From assembly GCA_965183885.1 (NCBI GenBank), contig OZ238992.1, positions 558,001-622,000 on the forward strand: 64,000 nucleotides of DNA, given 5' to 3'. The DNA is from UWMA-0277 sp965183885. Its GTDB lineage: Bacteria; Bacteroidota; Bacteroidia; Flavobacteriales; BACL11. Shown one piece after another: positions 1 to 7,642 of the stretch (positions within the stretch are counted from its first letter, which is position 1; every line of letters starts with the position of its first letter). Under the pieces are notes generated by a model. It did not search any database. It was not told the DNA's origin and was given only the letters and a program-made list of their open reading frames with translations. Both the position numbers and the translations under genes were made by a program.

Positions 1-201
1 CGCTAGTAAAGAACCATCATCTGCAATAATATTTCCTCTTGGAGCCTCAACAGGAAAATACCTTGGCTGTGAGCTTGTATTTATTGCTGCACTGAATTGC
101 TGCACTTTAATAATTTTCGCAAGCACCCCTAAAGCAATAAAAACTACAAATAGGTATAAACCTATTATTCTGAAGTTTGTGTTTTTTACTTTCTTAGTCA
201 T
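1..201 (-). CDS. ftsI: FtsI-type penicillin-binding protein, N-terminus (partial)
   Basis: This is the first 67 codons of a septal peptidoglycan transpeptidase; the rest lies beyond the window edge. The peptide has a short basic start, one membrane segment at about residues 12-29, and then the APRGNIIADDG motif that opens the periplasmic part of class B penicillin-binding proteins. Its ATG (199-201) overlaps the stop of the ftsL-like gene in an ATGACTAA arrangement, so the two are probably translationally coupled. The position after mraZ, rsmH and ftsL is the normal division-cluster order and supports FtsI rather than PBP2. A PBP2-type gene is present separately at the other end of the window. 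Confidence 0.88.
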   Translation of the reverse strand, partial: MTKKVKNTNFRIIGLYLFVVFIALGVLAKIIKVQQFSAAINTSSQPRYFPVEAPRGNIIADDGSLLA

Positions 202-526
202 TATTGCGTTCAATAATAATTGGTGGCGTTTCCGAAGTGATTAAACCTTGATCTAGCACCAACTCCTCGATAACTGACCTCCTATACATACTCATTAAGT
301 CTGACTTTGTAGTTATATACACTAAACGTAAATCAGCTACTTCTTTTTCTAAAGAAATTGATTGTTTTAATAAACGTTCAGCACTAAAAGAAACTCTAAT
401 ATTAACAAGTATTAAAACAACTATGAACAACAAAAAAGGAATGTACTTTTGATTGCTTTCATTAGCAATAAACTCACCTCTCAAAATTGAAAGAAATGAA
501 TTTCTATGTTCTTTTTTTGTTTTCAT
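194..526 (-). CDS. ftsL: FtsL-like cell division protein
   Basis: A 110-residue single-pass membrane protein. A basic N-terminus of about 28 residues is followed by one hydrophobic segment (about 29-48) and a periplasmic stretch with heptad-like leucines (about 50-85), the build of FtsL/DivIC proteins, which bridge the early and late divisome. Sequence similarity in this family is low, so the call rests mainly on size, topology and position between rsmH and ftsI. Its ATG overlaps the rsmH stop by one base (TAATG), and its end overlaps ftsI, so the four genes form a tight operon. Confidence 0.75.
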   Translation of the reverse strand: MKTKKEHRNSFLSILRGEFIANESNQKYIPFLLFIVVLILVNIRVSFSAERLLKQSISLEKEVADLRLVYITTKSDLMSMYRRSVIEELVLDQGLITSETPPIIIERNND

Positions 527-1422
527 TATTTCTTTTCTGCAATACGCAACTTAGCACTTCTTGCTCTAGAATTTGTCGTTACCTCCTTATCTGAAGCAAC
601 AATAACCTTCCTGTTTACCTCGATTAAATCTTTAATTGGGTTCCCAAAAAAATCTTTATGCAACTTCCCCTCCAGATTACCTTTCTTCATTAAGTTTTTA
701 ACCATCCTATCTTCAAGAGAATGATAAGACATTACTACCAACCTCCCCCCTTCATTTAATAAATCCACTGCATCTAAAAGCATCTCCTCCAAAGCAGTCA
801 TTTCATCATTCACCTCTATTCTTATTGCCTGAAAAACTCTAGCCAAAAACTGATTTCTTTTTTTCTCAGGAACCAAATCCTTAATAATATCAATTAACTG
901 ATTAGTGGTTGTTATTTTATCTAACTCTCTAGAATTTACAATTTCCTGAGCTATCTTTCTTGAGTTCCTAAGCTCTCCATATTTATATAAAACATCGGCT
1001 AAATCTCCTTTATCATATTCATTAACAACACTCATAGCTGATAACTGCGACTTAGTATTCATTCTCATATCCAACTCCCCATCAAAACGGATAGAAAACC
1101 CTCTTTCAGCAATATCAAACTGATGAGAAGAAACCCCTAAATCAGCTAACAGACCGTCAATTTTAGTTACTCCCTCCATTCTCAGGAAGTTTCTCAAGTA
1201 TCTAAAATTTGCAGCTATTAATTTAAAACCATCCTGCTTTAAATCATTTCTATGTGCATTTTCATCTTGATCAAAAGCAAATAACTTTCCTCCCTTCAAT
1301 TGCTTTAATATCAATTTAGAATGCCCACCGCCACCAAAAGTGACATCAACATAAATTCCATCAGGCTTAATATTTAGCCCCTCAATACATTCGTTTAATA
1401 ATACCGGACTATGATACTCCAT
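526..1422 (-). CDS. rsmH: 16S rRNA (cytosine(1402)-N(4))-methyltransferase RsmH
   Basis: RsmH (MraW) methylates the N4 position of C1402 in 16S rRNA using S-adenosylmethionine. The SAM loop DVTFGGGGHS is near the N-terminus. LLADLGVSSHQFD follows at around residue 93, and the family signatures RVFQAIRIEVNDE and SYHSLEDRMVK lie in the second half. Length (about 298 residues) is typical. I start at the internal ATG giving MEYHSPVLL, which matches the usual family start; an upstream ATG at 1434 adds four residues. The start lies inside the end of mraZ, and the stop overlaps the ftsL-like gene. Confidence 0.96.
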   Translation of the reverse strand: MEYHSPVLLNECIEGLNIKPDGIYVDVTFGGGGHSKLILKQLKGGKLFAFDQDENAHRNDLKQDGFKLIAANFRYLRNFLRMEGVTKIDGLLADLGVSSHQFDIAERGFSIRFDGELDMRMNTKSQLSAMSVVNEYDKGDLADVLYKYGELRNSRKIAQEIVNSRELDKITTTNQLIDIIKDLVPEKKRNQFLARVFQAIRIEVNDEMTALEEMLLDAVDLLNEGGRLVVMSYHSLEDRMVKNLMKKGNLEGKLHKDFFGNPIKDLIEVNRKVIVASDKEVTTNSRARSAKLRIAEKK

Positions 1423-1885
1423 CAGAATCTTCAAATGACTGATTACCCATTACCTCTTCAGCTAAATTTCCAAAATCAACTAAAGTTGCTGCAACTGCAG
1501 CTTCATAACTATCTTTATCCCAAATCTCAATCATATTTACCGAAGAAGACAATACAATTTCTTTGCTAATTGCCGCAAAGGCAAATAAATCTTTAGGTAT
1601 TAAAAACCTTCCAGAACTATCTACCTCAACAACTTTTAAGCCTGACATATAGGAACGAATAAAATCATTATTCTTTTTTACAAATCGATTTAACTTATTT
1701 ACCTGACCAACTACTTTATCCCATTCTGACATAGGATGAATTTCCAAGCATTTGTTAAATACCGATCTTTTAATTACAAAACCATCACCTAATACATTTT
1801 TCAACTGCTTTTTTAAAGCAGAAGGAAACATCACACGCCCTTTAGCGTCTGCTTTACATTCGTATGTTCCAATTATATTAATCAT
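1409..1885 (-). CDS. mraZ: Division/cell wall cluster transcriptional repressor MraZ
   Basis: MraZ is the AbrB-fold DNA-binding regulator at the head of the division/wall cluster. The two tandem half-domains are visible as KADAKGRVMFPSALK (about residues 13-27) and VDSSGRFLIPKDLF (about 88-101), each carrying the DxxxR-like core. At 158 residues it is normal length. It heads the mraZ-rsmH-ftsL-ftsI operon. Three direct TGGG boxes spaced 10 bp lie about 40 bases upstream, which fits the known autoregulation of this family. Confidence 0.96.
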   Translation of the reverse strand: MINIIGTYECKADAKGRVMFPSALKKQLKNVLGDGFVIKRSVFNKCLEIHPMSEWDKVVGQVNKLNRFVKKNNDFIRSYMSGLKVVEVDSSGRFLIPKDLFAFAAISKEIVLSSSVNMIEIWDKDSYEAAVAATLVDFGNLAEEVMGNQSFEDSDGVS

Positions 1886-1909
1886 TTTTTATTCTACTGA
1901 ATCTGGCTG

Positions 1910-1951
1910 CTAATATACGCATAAATCCCACTTTCTCCCACTAACCCCCAC
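1910..1951 (-). promoter_or_regulatory. MraZ operator (three 10-bp-spaced repeats) and mraZ promoter
   Basis: Read on the minus strand, GTGGG occurs three times at exactly 10-bp steps (plus-strand CCCAC at 1927-1931, 1937-1941 and 1947-1951). This is the direct-repeat pattern known for MraZ binding sites. Just downstream, TATATTAG (1910-1917) matches the Bacteroidetes -7 box at all but one fixed position. The operator therefore covers the region where the -33 contact should be, as expected for repression. Confidence 0.82.
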
Positions 1952-2027
1952 TTTGTTGATAACTTTTACCACTTCAATTCATTTTAGCACGCTTTTACCT
2001 AGTTGTTGCTATTAACAAATATTTTCG

Positions 2028-2035
2028 TTTCTTTG
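2028..2035 (+). promoter_or_regulatory. Putative -7 box for the alpha/beta hydrolase gene
   Basis: TTTCTTTG matches the Bacteroidetes -7 consensus TAnnTTTG at all but one position and lies 21 bases before the ATG. A TTG at 2003-2005 could serve as the -33 contact. Inferred from sequence only. Confidence 0.45.
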
Positions 2036-2056
2036 CAAACTAAAATCTAAACTTAC

Positions 2057-2809
2057 ATGATTAAGGAAGAAGGGAAATTTAAATGGCTTGAAGAAGGGAA
2101 TGGAGGCCATCCAATTATACTACTACATGGTTTAATGGGAGGGGTTGAAAACTTTGGAGATATGGTTACACACATCTCTAAAGAATATCAAGTATACGGC
2201 TTAGATCTAAAATTATTTGAAGGTTCTTTACTTAAGGTTTCAGTAAAAAAATTAAGCGACTATCTTTATGAATTTATGCAGCACTTAGGGTTAAAAAGTG
2301 CAGTATTCATAGGAAATTCAATGGGAGGACATATCGGATTAATATTTTCGAAAGAACACCCTGAGATGGTTGATGGACTTGTACTTACAGGAAGCTCTGG
2401 ACTCTATGAAAATGCAATGGGAGATTCATTTCCAAGAAGAGGAGATTACGACTATATAAGAGTTAAAACTGAAGAAGTATTTTACGACCCAAAAGTAGCC
2501 ACTAAAGAATTAGTTGATAGAGTATTTGAAATTGCAAATAACCGTGTTTCTGTACTTAAGCTATTAGGATATGCAAAATCAGCAATTAGACATAATATGG
2601 CTGAGGACATTCCACATTTTAAAATGCCAGTTTGTTTAATATGGGGAGAACAAGATAAAGTAACTCCACCCCCAGTAGCAGATGAGTTTCATAAATTACT
2701 ACCAAACTCAGAATTACACTGGATGCCTTTATGTGGGCACGCTGCAATGTGGGAACACCCAAAAGAATTTAGTGAGATTGCACTAAAATGGCTTAAAACC
2801 CATATCTAA
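2057..2809 (+). CDS. Alpha/beta-fold hydrolase
   Basis: A 250-residue cytoplasmic alpha/beta hydrolase with no signal peptide. The oxyanion-hole motif HGLMGG is at residues 24-29 and the nucleophile elbow GNSMGG places the catalytic serine at 88. A WGEQDKVTP segment supplies the acid near residue 200, and CGHAAMWEHP supplies the catalytic histidine near the C-terminus. It resembles the MhpC/BioH-like esterase group, but the substrate cannot be told from sequence. It sits 11 bases upstream of engB and is probably cotranscribed with it. This hydrolase-engB pair next to gldC/gldB is a neighbourhood I know from gliding Flavobacteriia. Confidence 0.88.
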   Translation: MIKEEGKFKWLEEGNGGHPIILLHGLMGGVENFGDMVTHISKEYQVYGLDLKLFEGSLLKVSVKKLSDYLYEFMQHLGLKSAVFIGNSMGGHIGLIFSKEHPEMVDGLVLTGSSGLYENAMGDSFPRRGDYDYIRVKTEEVFYDPKVATKELVDRVFEIANNRVSVLKLLGYAKSAIRHNMAEDIPHFKMPVCLIWGEQDKVTPPPVADEFHKLLPNSELHWMPLCGHAAMWEHPKEFSEIALKWLKTHI

Positions 2810-2820
2810 AGAATTAAAGG

Positions 2821-3429
2821 ATGAAAATAAAAACTGCCGAATTTGTAATTAGCAATACCGATTACAAAATTTGCCCTGCACCTAAAATGGCAGAATATGC
2901 GTTTATCGGAAGGTCTAATGTTGGAAAATCATCCTTAATTAATGCTTTAGTAAATAAAAAGAACTTAGCAAAAACATCAGGAAAGCCAGGAAAAACACAA
3001 TTGATAAATCATTTTCTTATCAACAAAGAATGGTACTTAGTTGACTTACCTGGTTTTGGTTATGCCAAAATTTCAAAGTCGAAAAGAGCCCAGTTTCACG
3101 ATATGATAAGCGAGTATTTACTTAACAGAACCAACTTAATGTGCTTATTTGTTTTAATTGATAGCAGACATAGTCCTCAAAAAATTGACCAAGAATTTAT
3201 GCAATGGCTTGCCGAAAACAGCATTCCTTTTGTAATGGTTTTTACTAAAGCTGATAAGCTAGGAAAAGTAGTTGTAGCAAAAAAAATAGAGGCTTATAAA
3301 AAAGAAATGCTTAAAGAGTGGGAAGAGCTTCCTCAAACCTTTACTACCTCAGCCGAAACTAAAATAGGAACAGTAGAAATTGCTCAGTTTATTGAGCAAT
3401 TAAACCCTCAATTTAAAGAAATTACTTAG
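2821..3429 (+). CDS. engB: Ribosome biogenesis GTP-binding protein EngB (YsxC/YihA)
   Basis: EngB is a small essential GTPase for large-subunit assembly. The G1 loop GRSNVGKSS begins at residue 30. A switch region with KPGKTQ, the G3 motif DLPGFGYA and the G4 motif TKADK all follow in order. At 202 residues it is the standard single-domain length. Its last 8 bases overlap the end of the convergent gldC gene, which leaves no room for a separate terminator between them. Confidence 0.96.
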   Translation: MKIKTAEFVISNTDYKICPAPKMAEYAFIGRSNVGKSSLINALVNKKNLAKTSGKPGKTQLINHFLINKEWYLVDLPGFGYAKISKSKRAQFHDMISEYLLNRTNLMCLFVLIDSRHSPQKIDQEFMQWLAENSIPFVMVFTKADKLGKVVVAKKIEAYKKEMLKEWEELPQTFTTSAETKIGTVEIAQFIEQLNPQFKEIT

Positions 3430-3754
3430 TTTCTTTAATTTTTGTTTGCTCTGCAAAAAACTCACAATAATCACGAAGTGCTCCTGCCAGCCTATCATGT
3501 CCTGTAGCACGCTCTAAAGTAGTAGCCATCCCCATCATTGTTTGATGATACATAATAAACATTTCATTTACAGGCATATCTTTAGTCCATAAATCAATAC
3601 GTAAAGTTTCTTTAGATTTAGCTGCCCAAGCTGAAACCATTAAAGCTTTAATATTATTTTCACTAGCAGCTCCATCACTTGCATGCATCTCAATATTTAC
3701 AGGCAGGTTATTTTCATCTAAAGCAACATCAAATTTTAAAGTTTGTTTTTTCAT
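3422..3754 (-). CDS. gldC: Gliding motility protein GldC
   Basis: A 110-residue cytoplasmic protein without a signal peptide, matching GldC: a beta-rich start (KQTLKFDVALDENNLPVNIE) and a helical second half with the recognisable LWTKDMPVNEMFIMYHQT stretch. In Flavobacterium, GldC assists gliding but is less critical than GldB. Its ATG overlaps the gldB stop by four bases, so the two are expressed together from the gldB promoter. Confidence 0.92.
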   Translation of the reverse strand: MKKQTLKFDVALDENNLPVNIEMHASDGAASENNIKALMVSAWAAKSKETLRIDLWTKDMPVNEMFIMYHQTMMGMATTLERATGHDRLAGALRDYCEFFAEQTKIKETK

Positions 3755-4731
3755 CTTTTTGGTTTGTATTTTGATGCATTTAAAATAGCCCTTGCATCAG
3801 TTATAAATATTAACTCATCTAAAGCAATATCATTATTATCCACATATTCTTGCACTATCTTATAACCTGTAAAATAGGCTATACGAGCTGGAGCTTCCTC
3901 AGGCATACCTTTTGCAAAAGGAGCATGATCTAAAAAAGTTTGATACAGCTGTTCATTTGAAGAAAATAATAAATCATTATCAACAAAATAAGTCCAAATT
4001 TCTGCCTCGTTTTCCTCTACCCAATCCATCTGTTCTTTAGTAAATCGGAATTGATTTTCCATTGCAACATCAGGGAGCATAGCATTAATAAAATACATTA
4101 ACTTTCCTTTATGTATCATCTGAGACAGAAAATCTCTACCTCCTAAATAGTTTTGAAAATAAGCATTAAACCATACTTCCATTACATTAGAAACTATAAA
4201 CTCTTTTCGCTTCTGAAAACGCAAATACTCAGGATCGCCTAAAAAACCATAGAATTTACTATTTTTTCCTAAGAAATTTTCTAACCCTATAGCTACATTA
4301 TCATCATAAGTAACTACTCCATAATTAAACCCTCCAAAAAAGGTTGTAATATCAGGAATTGGATAAGAAGGAAACTCATCTGAGAACCTTCCAAAAGCCT
4401 TATTTAAATCCTTTTCAATACTAGTAAAATCCGAAAAATTAATAGCAACACTGTCATAAGCCTCTCTCATGTCTGGATGTGAGGTAAAAGCAAGCAACTC
4501 ATTATAATACTTTTCATCAGCAAAGCTTGAAAACATTATTTGAGTAGCAAAAACCTCATTAAAGCTTCCAAAAACTAAATCCCACTCACTTGTAAGCTCC
4601 TCTACATTCTCAGCATTTATTAGGAATAATGATTGCTCAAAACGGTTAAATTTTAAATCTGCAATACTTGCATCATCAGAGAAACAAGAGGACAATAAGA
4701 AAACAGTTAGTAATAATACGATACGATTCAT
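3751..4731 (-). CDS. gldB: Gliding motility lipoprotein GldB
   Basis: A 326-residue lipoprotein: hydrophobic signal and lipobox LLSSC with the modified cysteine at residue 16, followed by the GldB-type start DLKFNRFEQSLF. The long alpha-helical body includes a Zn-protease-like fold region (about residues 190-300) seen in the GldB family, but no intact HExxH motif, so peptidase activity is not expected. GldB is required for gliding and for function of the type IX secretion/motility machinery in Flavobacterium. It heads the gldB-gldC operon and diverges from nadE across only 43 bases. Confidence 0.92.
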   Translation of the reverse strand: MNRIVLLLTVFLLSSCFSDDASIADLKFNRFEQSLFLINAENVEELTSEWDLVFGSFNEVFATQIMFSSFADEKYYNELLAFTSHPDMREAYDSVAINFSDFTSIEKDLNKAFGRFSDEFPSYPIPDITTFFGGFNYGVVTYDDNVAIGLENFLGKNSKFYGFLGDPEYLRFQKRKEFIVSNVMEVWFNAYFQNYLGGRDFLSQMIHKGKLMYFINAMLPDVAMENQFRFTKEQMDWVEENEAEIWTYFVDNDLLFSSNEQLYQTFLDHAPFAKGMPEEAPARIAYFTGYKIVQEYVDNNDIALDELIFITDARAILNASKYKPKR

Positions 4732-4735
4732 AATG

Positions 4736-4743
4736 CAAAAATA
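4736..4743 (-). promoter_or_regulatory. -7 box of the gldBC promoter
   Basis: TATTTTTG (minus strand) is an exact TAnnTTTG match only four bases before the gldB ATG. If transcription starts where it usually does after this box, the mRNA would be leaderless or nearly so. Confidence 0.6.
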
Positions 4744-4756
4744 AGAAGTTTTGCCT

Positions 4757-4764
4757 TACATTTG
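4757..4764 (+). promoter_or_regulatory. -7 box of the nadE promoter
   Basis: TACATTTG is an exact -7 consensus match 10 bases before the nadE ATG at 4775. It argues against starting nadE at the upstream TTG (4751), which would lie within or before the promoter. Confidence 0.6.
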
Positions 4765-4774
4765 CAAAACAGTT

Positions 4775-5548
4775 ATGCAAACAACAGCAATAATAAATCA
4801 TATTACTAATTGGCTACTTTCATACGCTAAAAAAACAAATGTTAAAGGATTTGTAATAGGAATTTCTGGAGGTATTGACTCAGCAGTAAGCTCTACCTTA
4901 GCAGCAAAAACAGGCCTTCCCCTTATTTGTGTGGAAATGCCCATACATCAACAACAATCACAAGTAATTAGAGGGAAAAAGCATATTGATTGGCTGAAAG
5001 AGAATTTTGAAAATGTAAGCTCAGTTGAATTAGACCTCAGCTCAACATTTGATAATTTTACAAACCAACTCCCAAAAAATGAAAAACAATACGAACTTGC
5101 TTTAGTAAATACTCGTGCTCGTTTAAGGATGACTACGCTCTATTATTTTGCTCAAGCCAACAGCTCTTTAGTAGTAGGAACAGGAAATAAAGTAGAAGAC
5201 TTTGGAATTGGTTTCTTTACTAAATATGGTGATGGAGGTGTAGATCTTAGCCCTATTGCTGACTTATTAAAAACTGAAGTTTATGCTCTTGGGAAAGAGA
5301 TGGGGGTTAATAAGGATATCTTAGTTGCCCCACCAACTGATGGGCTTTGGGGGGATGATAAAACAGATGAAGATCAGATTGGTGCTAGCTACCCAGAACT
5401 AGAATGGGCAATGAACTTTAAGGGGGATACTACTGCCTTAAACCCAAGAGAAATAGAGGTACTAAAAATCTACACTAGACTTAATAAAGCTAACCAACAT
5501 AAAATGCAAGCTATACCTGTTTGCGAGATTCCAAAAAACCTTAAGTAA
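4775..5548 (+). CDS. nadE: Ammonia-dependent NAD(+) synthase
   Basis: NadE converts nicotinate adenine dinucleotide to NAD with ATP and ammonia. The ATP pyrophosphatase P-loop GISGGIDSA is near residue 32. NTRARLRMTTLYYFA and the GTGNKVEDFGIGFFTKYGDGG segment that binds NaAD follow. At 257 residues it is only the synthase domain; there is no glutaminase domain, so it is the ammonia-using short form. I chose the ATG at 4775 because an exact -7 promoter box lies just upstream. Confidence 0.95.
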   Translation: MQTTAIINHITNWLLSYAKKTNVKGFVIGISGGIDSAVSSTLAAKTGLPLICVEMPIHQQQSQVIRGKKHIDWLKENFENVSSVELDLSSTFDNFTNQLPKNEKQYELALVNTRARLRMTTLYYFAQANSSLVVGTGNKVEDFGIGFFTKYGDGGVDLSPIADLLKTEVYALGKEMGVNKDILVAPPTDGLWGDDKTDEDQIGASYPELEWAMNFKGDTTALNPREIEVLKIYTRLNKANQHKMQAIPVCEIPKNLK

Positions 5549-5593
5549 TCTATTTTCACTACATTAGCCCCAAACTAACTAAAAAAACGAGTT

Positions 5594-5941
5594 ATGGGGA
5601 AATTAGAAAAGCCATTAACATGGATACTTATATTAGGACTATTAGGATATTTATTTATGGGAAATTGTTGTAAATCTAATTCTGAATACAATGAAGAAAT
5701 TGAACTTGAGAAAATAGAATTACAAATTATTGCAACAGACTCAGATACAAATATTGATAGCGTACTTACTATAGCTATTGAAGAAATTAAGGACGATAGC
5801 ACAATAAAAGTTATGCTAGAAAGAGGAGACTTTGACACAACAATTACAGAATCAACTACTAATGAAGACAGAAATAAAATTGAGAAAAAAATAATTAAAA
5901 TTAAAACTACAACAAGAAGCACCGAGGAATATTCAGAATAA
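5594..5941 (+). CDS. Small membrane-anchored protein of unknown function
   Basis: A 115-residue protein I do not recognise. A hydrophobic segment at about residues 9-23 is followed by NCCK and then a very acidic, then mixed-charge, hydrophilic tail with no further membrane segment. It could be a signal-anchored or lipidated protein; the cysteines after the hydrophobic segment lack a clear lipobox. An equally long frame exists on the opposite strand, but the plus frame has a sensible N-terminal signal-like segment and codon choice like its neighbours. It follows nadE at 45 bases and may share its transcript. Confidence 0.6.
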   Translation: MGKLEKPLTWILILGLLGYLFMGNCCKSNSEYNEEIELEKIELQIIATDSDTNIDSVLTIAIEEIKDDSTIKVMLERGDFDTTITESTTNEDRNKIEKKIIKIKTTTRSTEEYSE

Positions 5942-5946
5942 AATCT

Positions 5947-6894
5947 TTATTCTGTGATATATTGTTGAAACCAGATTTCTCGCTCTATTATTGCTGAATC
6001 TGAATACACTGATGAAAAGCGATGACCTTCATCTTTATAAATTTTTAAACCATAGGAATGGTTATTTGCCTTTAGTTGAGTAGCTAATTTAATAGAATGC
6101 TCAACATTTACTCTCTTATCTGCATCACCATGCAATAAAAGAATAGGTACGTGTTTAGGCAATTCCTCAACCCATTTCACTACAGAACGCCTATATAACT
6201 CATCAACTTTATTTGCATCATAATTAGAGATAAGCACCCTTCCTAACCTTTCCATTTCAGGTCTATTATAGAAAACTAACTCCAAATCAGTAATTCCAGC
6301 TAGAATAACAGCAGCTTTAATATTTTTATTCTCTCTTTGGTCTTTTAATGTTTGATATACCATCATACCTCCTCTACTCTCTCCATAAAGAAGAATATTT
6401 GTAGTATCAATAAAAGGAAACTCCTTTGCTAAGGCAAAAAGATTAATTACATCCCTTACTTCTTTTCCTCCAAATTCATCAACTCCATCACTTTTGCTAC
6501 TACCTCCATAATTTGAAGCTAAAACAACATAGCCATTTGAAACCATTCCTGCCAAATAAAGAGCTGTTTCATCAGTAGTCTCTCCAATATCTCTATTTCC
6601 ACCTCTACAATAAATAACTAAAGGTAATGGTTTTTCGATGTATTTTGGCTTAACTAAATAAGCATGAATGTTAAGCCCCTCACTTTTATATTTTATGGAG
6701 TAGGATTCAGTACTGTCAAAAAAAGTAGTAGTACCATTAGCCCCTACCTTTTCATAGGAGTACAAATCTTTATAATCTAGCTTATACGAGGAGGACACCT
6801 GAGGAGTACCATCAAAAATAGCATCTTTCTTTTCCTTCTCATTACAAGAATTAAGCACAACAAATAAAAAAGTTAATACTACTAATTCTTTCAA
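5947..6894 (-). CDS. Secreted lipoprotein hydrolase, prolyl oligopeptidase-like
   Basis: An envelope lipoprotein (signal then VVLNSC lipobox) with an alpha/beta hydrolase domain of the S9/acyl-peptidase type. YCRGGNRDIGE forms the oxyanion region, GESRGG carries the nucleophile, LLHGDADKRV the acid, and DEGHRF the histidine near the C-terminus. No beta-propeller precedes it, so it is a single-domain enzyme, perhaps a peptidase or esterase. No ATG is available: the frame offers TTG at 6924 or at 6894. I use 6894 because it gives a normal-length lipoprotein signal. The start lies 12 bases beyond the stop of the upstream gene's shifted frame, so coupling is likely. Confidence 0.8.
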   Translation of the reverse strand: MKELVVLTFLFVVLNSCNEKEKKDAIFDGTPQVSSSYKLDYKDLYSYEKVGANGTTTFFDSTESYSIKYKSEGLNIHAYLVKPKYIEKPLPLVIYCRGGNRDIGETTDETALYLAGMVSNGYVVLASNYGGSSKSDGVDEFGGKEVRDVINLFALAKEFPFIDTTNILLYGESRGGMMVYQTLKDQRENKNIKAAVILAGITDLELVFYNRPEMERLGRVLISNYDANKVDELYRRSVVKWVEELPKHVPILLLHGDADKRVNVEHSIKLATQLKANNHSYGLKIYKDEGHRFSSVYSDSAIIEREIWFQQYITE

Positions 6895-6905
6895 AATTAT
6901 ATTTT

Positions 6906-7126
6906 TAATATTTTGGATTTTCAATATTCAACTCTTCAAATACCCCTAAGAGTTCTTCTTCACTAATTTTTGAGAGTAAAGTATGTACCTTATCTATAAA
7001 CACCTTTCCATGCCCTGTTTCAAAATATTGTTTCTCTCTTGAGTGTTTAAGATAAGCATCTAAAAAGCCTTTAGAACTATTTGTTTCTATAAAACTATTA
7101 CCTAAAAACTCATATACAAATAAAAA
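6906..7126 (-). pseudogene. Out-of-frame 3' part of the upstream hypothetical gene
   Basis: On the minus strand a second frame stays open from the homopolymer at 7122-7126 to a TAA at 6906-6908. It encodes about 73 residues of normal composition (containing VYEFLGNSFIETN and ending EELNIENPKY). It has no start codon of its own at the right place and continues exactly where the neighbouring frame stops. One extra T in the run of five T would join the two into a 239-residue protein. It is therefore either a real frameshift or a base-call error. Confidence 0.7.
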
Positions 7127-7623
7127 TTATCTTTAAAAAATGAATTGGTTAAATACCTTGAATGCGTAAGCAACAAGGAAAATGTAGAATTAACCCATCC
7201 ATTCCAAAATAAAGTATCCATATCATTACTCTTACACAATACAACAAACTCTTTTTGCAGCGTTTCATCTGTCTCTTTCACTTCTTTAAAACTTTCAAAC
7301 TCACCATATTCATACTTATAGCGAGAATATTGGTCTTTAAAAAATATTTGACGAAATTTTAAAATAACTAAAGGCTCTTCTGGGTTATTCACTAAATAAT
7401 TAGAATCTAATAAAACCATAAAGTAATCTAAAGTATCTTTTGGTAAGTTCACTTTTTGGTACAAACTAAGCAAACTTAAGACATCATCGTTCCCTTGGGC
7501 AATTGTTACAGAGAAATCATTTATAAGCTTATTAGTATCAATAGGCTCTAGCTCATATACAAATGATGGCTCTTGTGCTAGACTAAATAATGGAAAAATA
7601 AGAAGTAGAACTATTTTTTTCAT
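7102..7623 (-). CDS. Secreted hypothetical protein, 5' part of a frameshifted gene
   Basis: A 173-residue frame with a clear signal peptide (MKKIVLLLIFPLFSLAQ, cleavage after about residue 16). The body is mostly helical with many aromatic residues, and I do not recognise a family. The last seven residues are likely wrong: the natural continuation is in another frame after the T5 run at 7122-7126, giving a full-length protein of about 239 residues. It sits between lnt and the lipoprotein hydrolase on the same strand. If the shift is real, the gene is probably inactive. Confidence 0.7.
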   Translation of the reverse strand: MKKIVLLLIFPLFSLAQEPSFVYELEPIDTNKLINDFSVTIAQGNDDVLSLLSLYQKVNLPKDTLDYFMVLLDSNYLVNNPEEPLVILKFRQIFFKDQYSRYKYEYGEFESFKEVKETDETLQKEFVVLCKSNDMDTLFWNGWVNSTFSLLLTHSRYLTNSFFKDNFYLYMSF

Positions 7624-7642
7624 TCCATAAAGGTATGAAAAA

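Noticed and set aside
3751..4731. GldB as an active zinc protease.
   Set aside because: No intact HExxH motif is present in the sequence.
5575..5922. A 115-codon frame on the minus strand opposite the small membrane protein at 5594-5941.
   Set aside because: Its product is almost only I, S, L, V and F, typical of the reverse of an acidic/lysine-rich gene; the plus frame has a proper N-terminal segment.
7115..7130. A programmed -1 ribosomal frameshift in the split secreted gene.
   Set aside because: The zero-frame codons around the T5 run do not make a good slippery heptamer and I saw no clear downstream stem. A single-base loss or read error is simpler.
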